From positions 124,001-188,000 of the forward strand of contig CANXME010002461.1 in the NCBI GenBank assembly GCA_948144175.1: DNA of 64,000 bases, given 5' to 3'. Source of the DNA: Closterium sp. NIES-65 (taxonomy: Eukaryota; Streptophyta; Zygnematophyceae; Desmidiales; Closteriaceae). Positions within the stretch are counted from its first letter, which is position 1, and each line of letters opens with the position of its first letter. Below, in pieces: positions 53,278 through 64,000 of this stretch. Below the pieces are notes generated by a model. It searched no databases, was not told the origin of the DNA, and saw nothing but the letters and a program-made list of their open reading frames with translations. Both the position numbers and the translations under genes were made by a program.

Positions 53278-55164
53278 TCACACAAGAGCATCACACTCTC
53301 TAAAGACCACCTCTTGCACGCTCGGCATCTCTGCAATCCCTTCCGGCACACTCTCCAGTCTCCTGCACCCGAGCACCACCACTCTTTCCAACCGACCTAA
53401 TTCCATTATCGAGTCTGGCAAACTCCTCAGGCTCTTGCACAGACCCAACTCCAGCACCCGTAGACTGCTCAGCTGGCCCAGGTTCCTCGGAAGCTCTCTC
53501 AAATGGGAGCACCCTACAATGACAAGGCGCGAGAGGGACGGGAGGAGAGGGAGCGATTGGGGGAGGAGCGAGAGCGAGTCGCAATTGTGGATTTCCAGGG
53601 TGGTTAGATGCTTCAGCTGGTTGAGTGATGCTGGTAGGGATTTTAGGCAGGGGCAGGAAGAAATTTCGAGGTGTTTCAGGGCGGGCAGCTCGGAAAGAGA
53701 TTCTGGAAGGGAGGTGAGGCCCTCACATGAGTTCAACTCCAAACGTTCTAAAACTGACAAGTGGGAGATTTTGTCTGGTAGTGCGGGGAGGGCCCAGCAG
53801 CCAATGAGAAAGGTGGATAGGGAAGGCAGGGTGAAGAGGGAGTCAGGCAGGGAGAGGAGCGAATCACAGTCGTTCAATTGGAGCACAGAGAGGTTTTCCA
53901 GGTGCCCAAAAAACTCGGGCAGACTTGTCACGGGCATTTTTTCCAGGACGAAATGTTTCAAGGCGGAAAGCTGGCCGATGGATTCTGGCAAGGAGTCGAA
54001 ATCAAGGGACGAGAGGCGAAGCGAGGTTAAGGAACGAAGGCTGCCCAGAGACTCGGGCAGGTGCCGAAAAGAACAACTTTCGATGTTCAGGCAGGTGAGG
54101 CTGCTAAGCTGCCCGATCCAATCGGGCAGATTCCGGGCGGACAGGGACCGGAGAGTGAGCTCTTCCAGTAATTTCAGCTGCCCGAGGCTTTCAGGCAGAG
54201 AGCTAAGACTGGGGCTCTCCAGCCTAAGAACCCTCAAGACGGTCAGGGAGCCGAAATTTTCCAGAAGACTGCCCAGGCAGGGCATGGAAATATCTAGGGA
54301 TGTGAGTGCAGGCAGTGTGACTAAAGAGGGGGGAAGTGTGGTGACTACACGGCCGCAGTGCAGGGCGAGGGAGCGTAAGAGGCGGCAGTGGAGAAAGAGA
54401 GAGTCCAGGCCTGCTGCTGTGATGCGCGGGGGGGAGCGCGGGTCCTCCGCGAGGAAGAGAGAGCGGAGAGAGGAGGTGCGAGGCTGGGTATGCGGCGGTG
54501 GGAGCGGGGACGCGAGAGCATGTTGTTCTGCTGCGCGGGTGCCGTCGATGGTCATTCTCGCCATTCTCTCCAGTGACGAGCCAATGCCACAGGAGTGTCG
54601 GATGCCATGTGGCTTATGATCGCCGCCGCCCACTGTATCACCAGTGCCGCCCAGTCCACCGCGGGTGCCGTCCACTATACCACCATTGCCGCTGACTCTA
54701 GTACTGCCAGTGCCGTTCAGACCTAATCTCTGCCCGGCGCCAATGGCTCCCGATCCTTCTTCGTGACTTTCCTCCTCCTCCAATTCCGTTTCCTTCTCCT
54801 CGTCCGCGTAATTGTCACACCCGTTACAAGCACCTTTAGCGAGAATTGTCAGGAACCCGTCGTCTAAGAAATCGACTCCGTCTCGATCGATATGTAGGTG
54901 GGTGAGGCGGGGAAAGCGGGAGAGGGCGAGGAGGAGGCGCGGGGAGGAGATGGCTCGAGATTTCGCCACGTGGACTGATGACTGCGCGAGGCACGCCGCG
55001 CAATGCCATCGCTTGCACACCAACGCGTGCTGAAAGGACGTGCCGGATGGCGCCACGTGGCGCAAGATGACGGCGAGGATCTCTTGTGGAAGCCGATCGA
55101 ACGGATTTGACTCAGTCGTCAAAAGATCCGACGATGCTGGGTCGTCAAGAGGAACAACGTTCAT
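53278..55164 (-). CDS. F-box and leucine-rich-repeat protein
   Basis: A single 628-codon frame from ATG 55164. An F-box-like motif is at about residues 20-60 (NPFDRLPQEILAVILRHV...HALVCKRWHCAACL). A variable Glu/Gly-rich linker (about 120-190) follows. About sixteen LRRs of 23-24 residues run from about residue 240 to the end, of the plant type 'LPESLGxLxxLxxLxLxxxx' (SLPESLGQLKLLEELTLRSL, NLPDWIGQLSSLTCLNIESC). Such proteins usually act as substrate receptors of SCF ubiquitin ligases; the same LRR class also occurs in plant immune receptors, but no NB-ARC is present. Stops are absent over 1.9 kb. The partner and substrate cannot be named. Confidence 0.85.
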   Translation of the reverse strand: MNVVPLDDPASSDLLTTESNPFDRLPQEILAVILRHVAPSGTSFQHALVCKRWHCAACLAQSSVHVAKSRAISSPRLLLALSRFPRLTHLHIDRDGVDFLDDGFLTILAKGACNGCDNYADEEKETELEEEESHEEGSGAIGAGQRLGLNGTGSTRVSGNGGIVDGTRGGLGGTGDTVGGGDHKPHGIRHSCGIGSSLERMARMTIDGTRAAEQHALASPLPPPHTQPRTSSLRSLFLAEDPRSPPRITAAGLDSLFLHCRLLRSLALHCGRVVTTLPPSLVTLPALTSLDISMPCLGSLLENFGSLTVLRVLRLESPSLSSLPESLGQLKLLEELTLRSLSARNLPDWIGQLSSLTCLNIESCSFRHLPESLGSLRSLTSLRLSSLDFDSLPESIGQLSALKHFVLEKMPVTSLPEFFGHLENLSVLQLNDCDSLLSLPDSLFTLPSLSTFLIGCWALPALPDKISHLSVLERLELNSCEGLTSLPESLSELPALKHLEISSCPCLKSLPASLNQLKHLTTLEIHNCDSLSLLPQSLPLLPSLSRLVIVGCSHLRELPRNLGQLSSLRVLELGLCKSLRSLPDSIMELGRLERVVVLGCRRLESVPEGIAEMPSVQEVVFRECDALV

Positions 55165-55611
55165 TATGTTCCCTCAACTGTGAGGAACAAAGGCTGGGTT
55201 TCTTAAGGTTTGCAAAAAAAACGAAACGCGGTTAGTGTTGGGCGTTGCTTGTTGAGAATTTTCAAGCGACTTCAACCCCAAGCGGAAAACTGTCAGGGAG
55301 GTGAGAAGTTGCATTCGGCAAAAACCTGGCCCCAACGAGTTTCGAACTCGTGACCTTTTGCGTGTAAAGCAAACGTGATGACCACTACACCATGGGACCA
55401 CGCATCTATGTGTTAACATAACGTATATGTATATGTTATAATCTTCTCACTCTTTTCTCTCAGGTGTACTTCTGGTTTGTTGAAGTTCCTCTTAGTCACG
55501 CTTGCTACTAGTTCATTCAGGGTGGCATAGGACTAATCGATTCCGTCATAGCACAGGACGTCGCTGTTGCGCCTTGTAGCTCATGCGCGAACCGCATGCT
55601 CTAGCAGTACG
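55165..55611. other. Intergenic region containing tRNA-Val
   Basis: About 450 bp between the divergent LRR and SNF2 genes. Apart from the tRNA at 55327-55399 nothing is recognised. The SNF2 promoter should lie between 55400 and 55611. Confidence 0.6.
55327..55399 (-). tRNA. tRNA-Val, anticodon UAC
   Basis: It folds as a standard 73-nt cloverleaf. The acceptor stem GGTCCCA pairs with TGGGGCC (one G-U pair), followed by discriminator A. The A box is TGGTGTAGTGG and the B box GAGTTCGAAACTC. The anticodon loop TTTACAC gives UAC. There is no intron. TTTTT follows the 3' end, as expected for polymerase III termination. CCA is not encoded. The sequence is close to eukaryotic nuclear tRNA-Val(UAC). 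Confidence 0.95.
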
Positions 55612-56432
55612 ATGCCATCCACATCAGCACACCATGTCACCACTGCGTCCCCGCGTGACACGTCACTCGGTTTGGATGTCGGTACAATTGATGGCGCAGA
55701 AAATTGTAAAAGCCAGGATATAGCCGGTGTCAATAACGAGTTTCTTTTCAACGGGGATGTCGGACTCACTAATGTCGGCGATTACTTCCGTGAAAACCAG
55801 GAGGAGTGTAGCACTGAGGAGAGAATTAACGATGACGCCGACTGCGATCTTAAAAACATCGCGACCGTTGATGGTGAGAAGGCGGATCATTTCAACGGTG
55901 GCGATTTTCGCGACGTGAGAAGCGAGGAGGAGGGGGAGGAGGGTGGAAGGGAAGGGAGTGGGATAGCCGGCCGTGAAAGAGGAGGTACGGATGTCGGGGG
56001 CTCTGCCCGTGTTCCTGGAAGATTACCACACTCTGTTGATATAGGGTTGCCCGACCGTGTTTATACAGGGTTACCCAACGCTGTTAATATAGGGTTACCC
56101 GAAGGTGCTCATATAGGGTTACTCGACGGTTTTGATGCAGGGTTAACCAACGGTGCCGACATGGGGTTACCCGATGCTGCTGATATAAACGGTGGTAGTA
56201 CGGTGTTACCAGATGGTGTCGATTTAGGGTTGCCGGACAGTGCAAAGATTGGGTTACCAGACAGTGATAGAATAGGGTTACCAGACAGTGATAGAATAGG
56301 GTTACCTTTCGGTGGTAATTCCGCAATGGCTGACGTCATGGGTGCAGATGCTGGTGCTTCTGCGAGGGAAGCGGGAAAGGCGAGTGAGAGTAAGAGGGAA
56401 AGGGAGAGGGAGAGGGAGAGGGAGAGTGAGAT

Positions 56433-56473
<41 letters not shown>

Positions 56474-57056
56474 AGGGAGGAGATGAGGATGCGCCACGCA
56501 TGCATGGGAACGGTGTAGGCTCGGCGCATGGCGAGAGCGTTACAGCATGGGTGATGGGTGGAGGCTTGCCGAAGGATGGTGGTTTGACGGTGGATGGAGG
56601 TGCTGCTTCTGATCCTGCGGGTGCTTCTGACCCCCCTACTGCTCCTGCTTCTTCTGATGCTGCTGTTGCTGCTGCTGCTGCCGCCGTCGCCGCTGCTGCT
56701 GCTGCTGATGCTGCACCGGCTGCTTCTCCCACAGGCCCTCGTTCTTCTGCCGCTGCCACCACCACCAACGCCTCACCTGCCGCCACCGCTGCCACTGCCG
56801 ACGCCACTGGTGCTGGTGGTGCAGCAGCAGGTGCAGCTGGTGGTGCAGCAGCAGGTGCAGATGGCCCTTTGGAGTCGATTGAAAAAGCAACAGCGGGTGC
56901 TGGTGCTGGTGGCGCTAGCTCAGCAGGCAGGAGTGCAAGTGCAGAAGCGAAAGAGGATGAGATGGACGTGGTGTGGTTGAGCGATGATGAGGTTGATGCC
57001 GACAGTGATGATGGTAGTGACAACGAGTACGCAGAACAGCAGCTGCAGCAGCTCCT

Positions 57057-57088
<32 letters not shown>

Positions 57089-60000
57089 CGCAGAAGCAGA
57101 AACAGCAGGGGCAGCAGGGGCAGCAGGGACAGCAGCAGGGGCAATTGGGCAGCAGCAGAAGCAGCGGGAACATGAACGGCAGCAGGAGGGCTGGTGGTGC
57201 TAGTAACAGGGTGGCTAGTAACGAGGATGAGGATGTGATGGAGCTGAGCGGGCGGGAGGTGCAGGAAGCCATGCTGCAGGCGAGGCTCAGAACCGCGCAG
57301 AGACAGATGATGCGCTCCATGGGGGGCGGCATGCCGGGTGGCGCTCTGGGCGGTGTGCCGGGCGGCGTTCTGGGTAGCGTGCCGGGCGGCGTTCTGGGTA
57401 GCGTGCCGGGCGGCATGCCGGGTGGCGTAATGGGCGGCATGGTGGGCGGCACGACTGGAAACACGGTTCGGGGATTGGGGGGTGGCGTGGGGATAGGTAC
57501 AGGATTGGGATTAGGCGGTGCTGGTGATGGGAGGGAGGGCAGGGAGGGGAGGGGTGTGGTTGAAGGGGTAGGGAGAGAGGGGAGTGAGGGGAGTGAGAGT
57601 AGTGTTGTGAGTGTGATCAGTATGGCGAGTGATGATGAGGATGATAAGGTGGGTGATGAGGTGAGGCAGCAGTGGGAGCAGCTGGGGCAGCTGAAGGCTG
57701 TTCTGTCACCGCAGAGGCAGAGGGGTCGGCGGGACGAAGGTGAGAGAAGCAGAGGCCGGGGGAGCGTTGGGCAGCAGCAGCGTAATCAGCTTCAGGGTAA
57801 CCAGCAGCAGCAGCAGCAGATTAACCAGCAGCAGCAGCAGCAGCAGCAGCAGGTGCAGCAAGAGGTTTTGCAGTGGCAGCGGCAGCAGCAGGAGGCGAGG
57901 CAGCAGGTGCTTCTGGAGCAGGAGGTGAGAGACCGGTTTGGCGAGCGCGTGCTGCTCCGAGACCAAGGGGATGATGATGAGGAGGAAGAGGACGGAGAGG
58001 GGGAAGGTGGTGGGAGTGGGAGGAGGAGAGGGAGGGAAGGCGCAGGTGGTAATGCATGGCAGTGGTTTGGGGTTGGGATGGGAGGGAGAGGGGCGGATAG
58101 GGAGGAGGAGAGGCGAGAGTTTGTGGAGGCGAGGAGGAGGAGTGCGGCTGACGCTCTGAGGCACTTCAGGAGCATGCGGGACGAGGGGCTGGTGCAACGG
58201 TTGCCACAGGCTGAGCTGAGTCAGCATGTGGCACGGCAAGCACACACGCTGCATACAGCAGTCACAACACCCGCAGCACACGCAGCAGGCATGGGACACA
58301 GAGCCTATAGCATAGACCCACACACAACATTACACTTAGAACCTGATCTAGCTCCGTTTATTACAAGGGATAGCTCACCATCGGTTGGATTGCCGCAGTT
58401 TAGGTCGCTGCCGGCAAGCATTCGAGGAGGCACGGGGAGCAATGGTGGTGTTGGTGGGCGCATGGACACAGACAGGGCAGGAGAGCAAGCTGCGAAGAGG
58501 ATGCGAGTGGATGCCGGAACCACACACAACCACCTCCCACCGAGCCACACCCATCCGCATCCCACCCACCACCACAGCCACCACCACAGCCACCACCACC
58601 ACCATCACCACCATCCGCACCTGTATCCCCAAGCACCCTCTCCAACCCCTCCCAACCCCCCTCCAGACCAGCAAACCGCAATGCGGCAAATTCTGGAAGG
58701 TCTCTCCCTCGCGGGAACAGCAGAGGAGGTAGAAATGCCGGCAGGGGCTTTAAGAGTGCCGTTGCTGACACATCAACGCATGGCAGTGGCGTGGATGAGA
58801 CGCAGAGAGGCGTCCATCCCTGCTGGGGGGATACTGGCGGATGACCAGGGGCTGGGGAAGACGCTGACCACGATTGCACTCATTGTGCTGGGGGTGCGGG
58901 AGGGCCGGGAGAGGGAGAGGAAGGAGAGGGAGAAGGGGAAGGGGGTTGCTGGGGAGGAGGGGCAGATGCTGCTGCTGACAGGTGGTGCGGGTACATGTGA
59001 TGCTGGTCCTTCTGGTGCTGGTGCATCTGGCGCTGGTACAAGTGGTGGTGGTGCTGCTGCTGCTGCCGCTGCTGCGGTGCCGGTGGCAACATCAGGAGGA
59101 GGAGGAATGGGAGTAGGGAGCAGCAGCAAGATGGAAGTGGTTGATCTGGAGGAGGAAGACGAGGAGAGGGAGAGGGGGCGGGGGAGATGGGATGGGAAGA
59201 AACAACGACTAGCAGCTCCAATGCTGTCAGTGGCAGGTGCAGCAACGCCACCTGAGCTCTCTACAGCCGCCACGTCAGCAGCGGCCACGTCAGCAGCTGC
59301 TGCATCAGCAGCTGCCACGTCAGCAGCGTGCGGTACAGGTGGCAGGGGCAAGCGCGTGAGCGGCGGCACGCTGGTGGTGTGCCCCACGAGCATTCTACGG
59401 CAGTGGGAGCGGGAAATACGCGAGCGCGTAGGTGCCCTGGGGGATGCAGCAGGCACTGCTGCTGCTTCTGGTTCTGCTGGCGCTGCTGGCGGTGTGGGAG
59501 ACGAGAGGTTGGCTAGTGGAACTGGGGAAGGAGGAGGGAGGAGAGGAGGAGGAAACACAGGAGTAGGAGGAAGAGGGGGCGGGGGAAGAGGGTTATCGGT
59601 GCTGGTGTATCATGGGCCGGGGCGCACGCGGAGTGCAGCGGAGGTGGCATCGTACGACGTGGTGCTGACCACCTATGCCATCGCCGCCATGGACGTGGGG
59701 GGAAGTAGAGGCGGTGATGGGGGCGAGGGGGGGAAGGGCAAAGGGAAAGAGCCCTCGTGGGAGGAGGTGATGGGGATTGGTGGGGGTGGTGGGGGCGGGG
59801 CGGGGGGGAAGAGGAAGGCGGGTGGTGGTGAGGGTGGGAGTGGGGGCAGTGGGGGGAGTGTGGGGGGTCCGCTTGCGGGGGTGGCGTGGCAGCGAGTGGT
59901 GCTGGACGAGGCTCAGGCCATTAAGAACCGCAACACGCAGGTGGGTGGGTGATAAGGCCACCAGATCAATTCAGGGGCGGGGGGGTTAGTGGCATATGCA

Positions 60001-63000
60001 TGCCTTCAAGCTAAGATTCGGTGGTGCCTGTCGGGCACGCCGATGCAGAACGCAGTGGACGATGTGTATTGTATTCCTACCTGCGCTTCCCGCGCTGCAC
60101 CCCGTATGATGAGTACGCGCTGTTCCGCTGTTCCACGCCTCAAAACCATTCTCCTTCCCCATTGCACCCTCCCCCAGGTGGCAAGGGCGTGCTGGGCGTT
60201 GAGAGCCAAGAAGTGGTGGTGCCTCTCCGGTACTCCCATGCACGACGACGCTCAGAACGCGGTGAACGACGTGTATTCCTACCTGCACTCGCCCCGTTCA
60301 TCTCCTTCATCCCCTTCATCCCCCTCCTCTCCCCTCCCTCAGGTGGCAAGGGCGTGCTGGGCTTTAAGAGCCAAGAAGCGGTGGTGCTTGTTGGGAACGT
60401 CCATGCAGAACGCCGTGGGCGATGTGTATTCCTACCTTTGCTTCCTGCGCTTCCTGCGCTTCTTGTGCTTCCTGGTTGACCTTCCCCCCACCCACCCCCA
60501 GGTAGCGAGAGCATGTTGGGCTCTGAGGGCCAAGAAGCGGTGGTGCCTGTCGGGAACGCCCATGCAGAATGCGGTGGACGATGTGTATTCCTACCTGCGC
60601 TTCCTGCGCTTCACCCCGTACGACGAGTACGCGTCCTTCCGCACAACCATCAAGGACCCCATCACGCGCAACCCCTCCCAGGGCTTTAAGCGCCTGCAGG
60701 CCGTGCTGCTGGCTGTCATGCTGCGCCGCACCAAGGGTGAGTCCCTGAGTCCTTGCTTGCTGTCCCACATGAGTACGCATCCTTCCGCACAACCATCAAG
60801 GATCCGATCACGCGCATCCCCTCCCAGGGGTTTAAGCGCCTGCAGGCAGTGTTGCTCGCTGTCATGCTCCGCCGCACCAAGGGTAAGTCCCTGAGTCCCT
60901 GCTTGCTGTGCTGCATCACACGAGTACGCTCCGTTCCGCACCACAGTTCATCAAGGGCCGAGTCAACCCGTCCCAGGGCTTTGAGCGCCTGCCGGCTGTG
61001 CTGCTCGCTGTGATGCTCTGCGCAGATGCACCTAAGGTGTGTACTAGTTGTTAGTTGGTTGGTCAGCTGTGCTGCATCAATCACACGAGTACCCGCACCA
61101 CCATTAAAGGTGCGCCCGCTGTGAGTGAACCTGGCACCGCACATAGTGGTGGGGCAGTGATCCCCATCATCCCCTTCTCCCCTGCCCTCTGCTCGCCGAC
61201 CTTACCTGCCCTCCCCCACTTCCCCCACCAGCCACGCGCATCAAGGGAGCGCCCATAGTGAACCTGCCACCTCATGTAGTGGCACATCCTCATCATTCCA
61301 TTCTCCCGTTCCCTCTGCTCCGCCCTCTCCTGTCCCCCCACCCCACCAGCCACGCGCATCAAGGGGGCGCCCATAGTGAACCTGCCACCGCGCATAGTGG
61401 CGCTGCAGCGAGCGGAGTTCACAGCAGAGGAGAGGGCCTTCTATCTCTCTCTCGAGGCCTCCTCCAAGCGCCAGTTCCACGTGAGTGAAGCCGCAGCTGC
61501 TTTTAATAGTACATTCACACGCACTCTACCTACACAGTTCACCCCCAATCTGAAAGAACATCCTTCTACCTCTCAGTTGAGGTTGAGGCCTCCTGGCGCT
61601 GCCAGTTCCACCCCTTCTGCATCAATAGAAAATTTCTCCCTGCCAGGACAACATGCGCATCCCTCATCCCCCTTATTATCTGTCTCTACTCCCCTCTCCC
61701 TTCTCCTCTCTCTTCTCACCAGAACTGTGCAACACGTCCTGTGCAGGGGTACAGAGCAACTACATGCACATCCTCATCGCACTGCTTCCTGCCCTCATTC
61801 CCACTCTCGTCCCTCTTCTCTCTCCTCTTCCTCCCCTTCTCTTCTCACCAGGACTATGTGGCAGCAGGCACGGTACAGAACCACAACATGCACATTCTCA
61901 CCATGCTGCTGCTGCGCCTGCAGTCATCCCCACCCTCTCCTCCCCTCTTTCTCCCCTTGCTCCTACGTACGAGGACTACGCGGCAGGGAGCACAGTGCAG
62001 AGCAACTACATGAGCACAGTGCAGAGCAACTACATGAACATTCTCACCATGCTGCTGCGCCTTCCTTCCCTTCATCCCCTCTACCATATCTCTGTCCTTC
62101 CTCCCTTCTCCCCACCTCTCAACCTACCAGGACTACGCGGCAGCGGGCACGGTGCAAAACAACTACATGCACATTCTCACGATGCTGCTGCGCCTGCGCC
62201 AGGCCTGCAACCACCCCGCCCTCGCCAAGGGCGCCCCCATCGCGCCAGACACCCGGACCAGAGGCAATGGAGGAGGAGGAGCAGCATCACGGGGGAGGGG
62301 CGGGGTTGGCGGAGGGGGAGGGGGGAGTGGTGGGGCGCCGGGGAGGCGGAGTGTGTTTGCCGGGTCAGTAGGGAGGCTATCAGTGGGTAAGCGCGCCGAG
62401 CTAGTTCGGCAGGTTGCACAGGTGGGGGGAGAGGCAGTGTGTGAGTTATGTGGGGATGCAGCGGAGGTGCCGGTGCTGTCGGTGTGCCTGCACACCTTCT
62501 GCGAGCAATGTGCCCTGCAGCACCTCGCTCAGTGTGATCCCGCCCTCTGCCCCTGCTGCTCCAAAGCCCTCTCGCCTGCTTCGCTCTGCCAGTTTTCGGA
62601 GCTGGAAGGTGGAGGGAGCGCCGGGATGGGTGCGGGAGGGGTGGTGATGGGTGGTGGTGGGGGTGGGATGGGGATGGGAGCAGCGGCAGGCGCGTTAGCA
62701 CCAACTTCACTGGCAGACAGGAGGGGAGGGCAGCAGCAGCAGCAGCAGCAGCTGGAGGCTGAAAATGATCCGCTCTTCTTCTCTCCCTCGCGCATGTCCA
62801 CCAAGGCTCGTGCCGTCCTCAACTACCTTCTCGCCCTCCCTCTCATGCCCGCTTCTCCTCCTCCTTCTGCTGGCCCTGCTGCTGCTGCTGCCCTCCCTCT
62901 CATGCTCCCTGCTCCCCTTCCTTCGTCTGCTTCTCCTCCTGCTGCTGCTACTCTTCCCACCTCCTCACTTCCCTCCTCTCTCCCATCCTCCTTTCCCTCC

Positions 63001-64000
63001 TCCCTTCCCTCCTCCATTCCCTTCTCCGGTCCCGCCTCTCTCCCATCCTCCCATCCCTCTTCCCTCCCGCCATCGCATCCCACCATGCCCCCACCCAGTG
63101 CACGTACTGTCTCTGGCCCTGTTCTCTCAAGTACCCCTCCCACCTCCAATTCATTCATTTTTACTCCTCCACCTCCACCTCCCACCTCCGCACCTCCCAC
63201 TTCCACTCCTCCCACCTCCCTTCCCTCCTCTACCCCTCCCTCTGTGGAGGAAGAGGTGAGAGGTGGGGCAGTGGGAGGGGGTGCAGGAGACTGTGTAACG
63301 AGACATGACGCTGGTGCAGCAGGTGCAGGTGGAAATTCTGGTGGGGTTGGGGGCCTGGGAGAGGTCAAGCAGGAGGCATGCGACGGGGGAGGTGATGGGG
63401 GATTGTTGCAACAGGGAGAAGGGACGAGTGTGCAGCCGCAGCAGCAGCAGCAACAGCAACAACCACAACAGCAACAGCAGCAGCAACAGCAACAGCAACA
63501 ACCACAACAGCAACAGCAGCAGCAACAGCAACAGCAAGAACAGAAGCAAGAACCAGAGGAGGCAGGGTGGATGGCGGGGCTGTGGGCAGAGATTGCGGCA
63601 AGCGCTGTGCTGGAGGAGGAGGATGTGGGGTCGCGAGGGGCAGATGTGGCACCTGGGGAAGGGACACCTGGGGAAGGGACACCTGGGGAAGGGGCACCTA
63701 GTGGGTGGGTACCTGATGTACCGTCTGCACGTTTGACAGGAGGTGCAGTGAAAGACGAAATGGTTGAGAGTGGTGGAGATGGGGATGCAGGGGTGTTTGG
63801 TCCATCAGGTGGGCGGGCACCTGACCTACCACCACCTGGTCCACCACCTGATGCACCTGACTCAACACCTGACGTCCCGGATGTAAAACCTGCTGTCTTT
63901 GCTTTAGCTTCTGCTGCACCTGGTTCTAGACCTGACGTGCCTGATGTTAAGCTTGCAATTGCTTCAGTATCTGTCGCTGCACCTGACTCTACACCTGCTG
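55612..64000 (+). CDS. SNF2-family ATPase with internal RING (CHR27/CHR28/FRG or RAD5/HLTF-like), 3' end outside
   Basis: Exons: 55612-59940 (1443 codons, first in-frame ATG), 60502-60736, 61350-61480 and 62131 to beyond 64000, all in phase. The first thousand residues are disordered: IGLPD repeats, Glu/Arg runs, Ala and Gln tracts, and a His-rich tract near 58570-58620. The SNF2 core starts [20 protein letters not shown], with Walker A in [36 protein letters not shown] in [15 protein letters not shown], then [28 protein letters not shown] and [22 protein letters not shown]3HC4 RING ([29 protein letters not shown]) follows at about 62437-62560. Then comes [16 protein letters not shown] and a Pro/Ser/Gln-rich insert before the missing helicase C-terminal domain. 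Plant members act in chromatin remodelling and RNA-directed DNA methylation. Its introns hold many exon-edge copies. Confidence 0.92.
56035..56310 (+). repeat. In-frame IGLPD-type repeats in SNF2 N-terminus
   Basis: About eleven imperfect 24-30-bp units (ATAGGGTTACCCGAC and variants) encoding [I/V]GLPDxxx. The unit contains the telomere-like string AGGGTTA; here it is a coding repeat with variable spacers. Two units near 56260-56300 are nearly identical (recent duplication). Confidence 0.88.
59995..60480 (+). repeat. Three decayed copies of SNF2 exon 2 5' edge
   Basis: Copies of the exon 2 start (acceptor CCCCAG, then coding [20 protein letters not shown]...) lie at about 60000-60070, 60172-60285 and 60343-60440, ahead of the real exon at 60502. 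The copies vary (e.g. CLLGTSMQN, and an inserted CACGACGACG). Only the fourth is joined in frame to the exon body. Confidence 0.92.
60768..61285 (+). repeat. Copies of SNF2 exon 2 3' edge and exon 3 5' edge
   Basis: Exon 2's end with donor (GAGTACGC-TCCTTCCGCAC ... CACCAAGG|GTRAGTCC) is repeated at about 60768-60900 (near-perfect) and about 60918-61040 (decayed). Exon 3's start (CCACGCGCATCAAGGG-GCGC) is copied at about 61100-61150 and 61229-61285 before the real exon at 61350. Intron 2 consists almost entirely of such copies. Confidence 0.92.
61555..62085 (+). repeat. Copies of SNF2 exon 3 3' edge and exon 4 5' edge
   Basis: About 61565-61605 is a decayed exon 3 end. Exon 4's start (AG|GACTACGCGGCAGCGGGCAC ... 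AACTACATGCACATTCTCAC) is copied at about 61730-61790, 61850-61920 and 61968-62062. The last carries an internal 24-bp duplication. The real exon starts at 62131. Confidence 0.92.
63425..63550 (+). repeat. CAG/CAA trinucleotide tract (poly-Gln)
   Basis: About 40 mostly CAG/CAA codons with a few CCA, inside SNF2 exon 4, giving a polyglutamine stretch. A similar tract lies at 57790-57860. Confidence 0.9.

Noticed and set aside
56035..56310. Interstitial telomere (AGGGTTA runs)
   Set aside because: The strings are spaced irregularly and encode in-frame IGLPD repeats. There is no perfect TTTAGGG tandem array.

Overview
The window looks like nuclear DNA of a streptophyte green alga. The intron-rich genes are of land-plant type: a CHR27/28-type SNF2 ATPase with an internal RING, a plant-like USE1 SNARE, an AMP1/GCPII peptidase and a HYD1/EBP sterol isomerase. 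They sit between plant-type Ty1/copia, Ty3/gypsy and PIF/Harbinger elements. GC content, the glycine-rich copia gag and many minisatellites make a Closterium-like zygnematophyte my best guess (inference, not proven).

Layout. 1-2507: the 5' two exons of a SET-domain (LSMT/SETD3-type) methyltransferase gene on the minus strand, with a 32-copy 30-bp array at the window edge. 3608-6941 (+): mitochondrial ribosomal protein mL46, five exons. 8153-16048 (-): a 13-exon glutamate carboxypeptidase II/AMP1 homologue whose exon phases all agree and whose zinc ligands are present. 16721-19910 (+): a six-exon USE1-like SNARE. 20262-40133: a Ty3/gypsy chromovirus split by two related copia elements, one on each strand, each with its own 5-bp target duplication. 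40134-43097: a PIF/Harbinger element with a DDE transposase (+) and a convergent Myb/SANT-like partner (-). 46405-47951 (+): a sterol delta8-delta7 isomerase gene with an in-frame TAA at codon 180 of 227. 49491-52334 (+): an intronless ferroportin-family transporter. 53278-55164 (-): an F-box/LRR protein. 55327-55399 (-): tRNA-Val(UAC). 55612 to beyond 64000 (+): the SNF2/RING ATPase.

The most striking signal is not a gene. In nearly every intron-bearing gene the introns carry one to three decayed tandem copies of the neighbouring exon edge, often with its splice site ('exon-edge stutter'). In at least six places a short palindrome of the type TTTTGAG-WCGW-CTCAAAA lies exactly between two such tandem copies. 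This suggests a palindrome-linked duplication process that lengthens introns and seeds minisatellites. The genes are ordinary housekeeping genes with no evident shared pathway; what unites the window is this duplication signature and the nested transposons.
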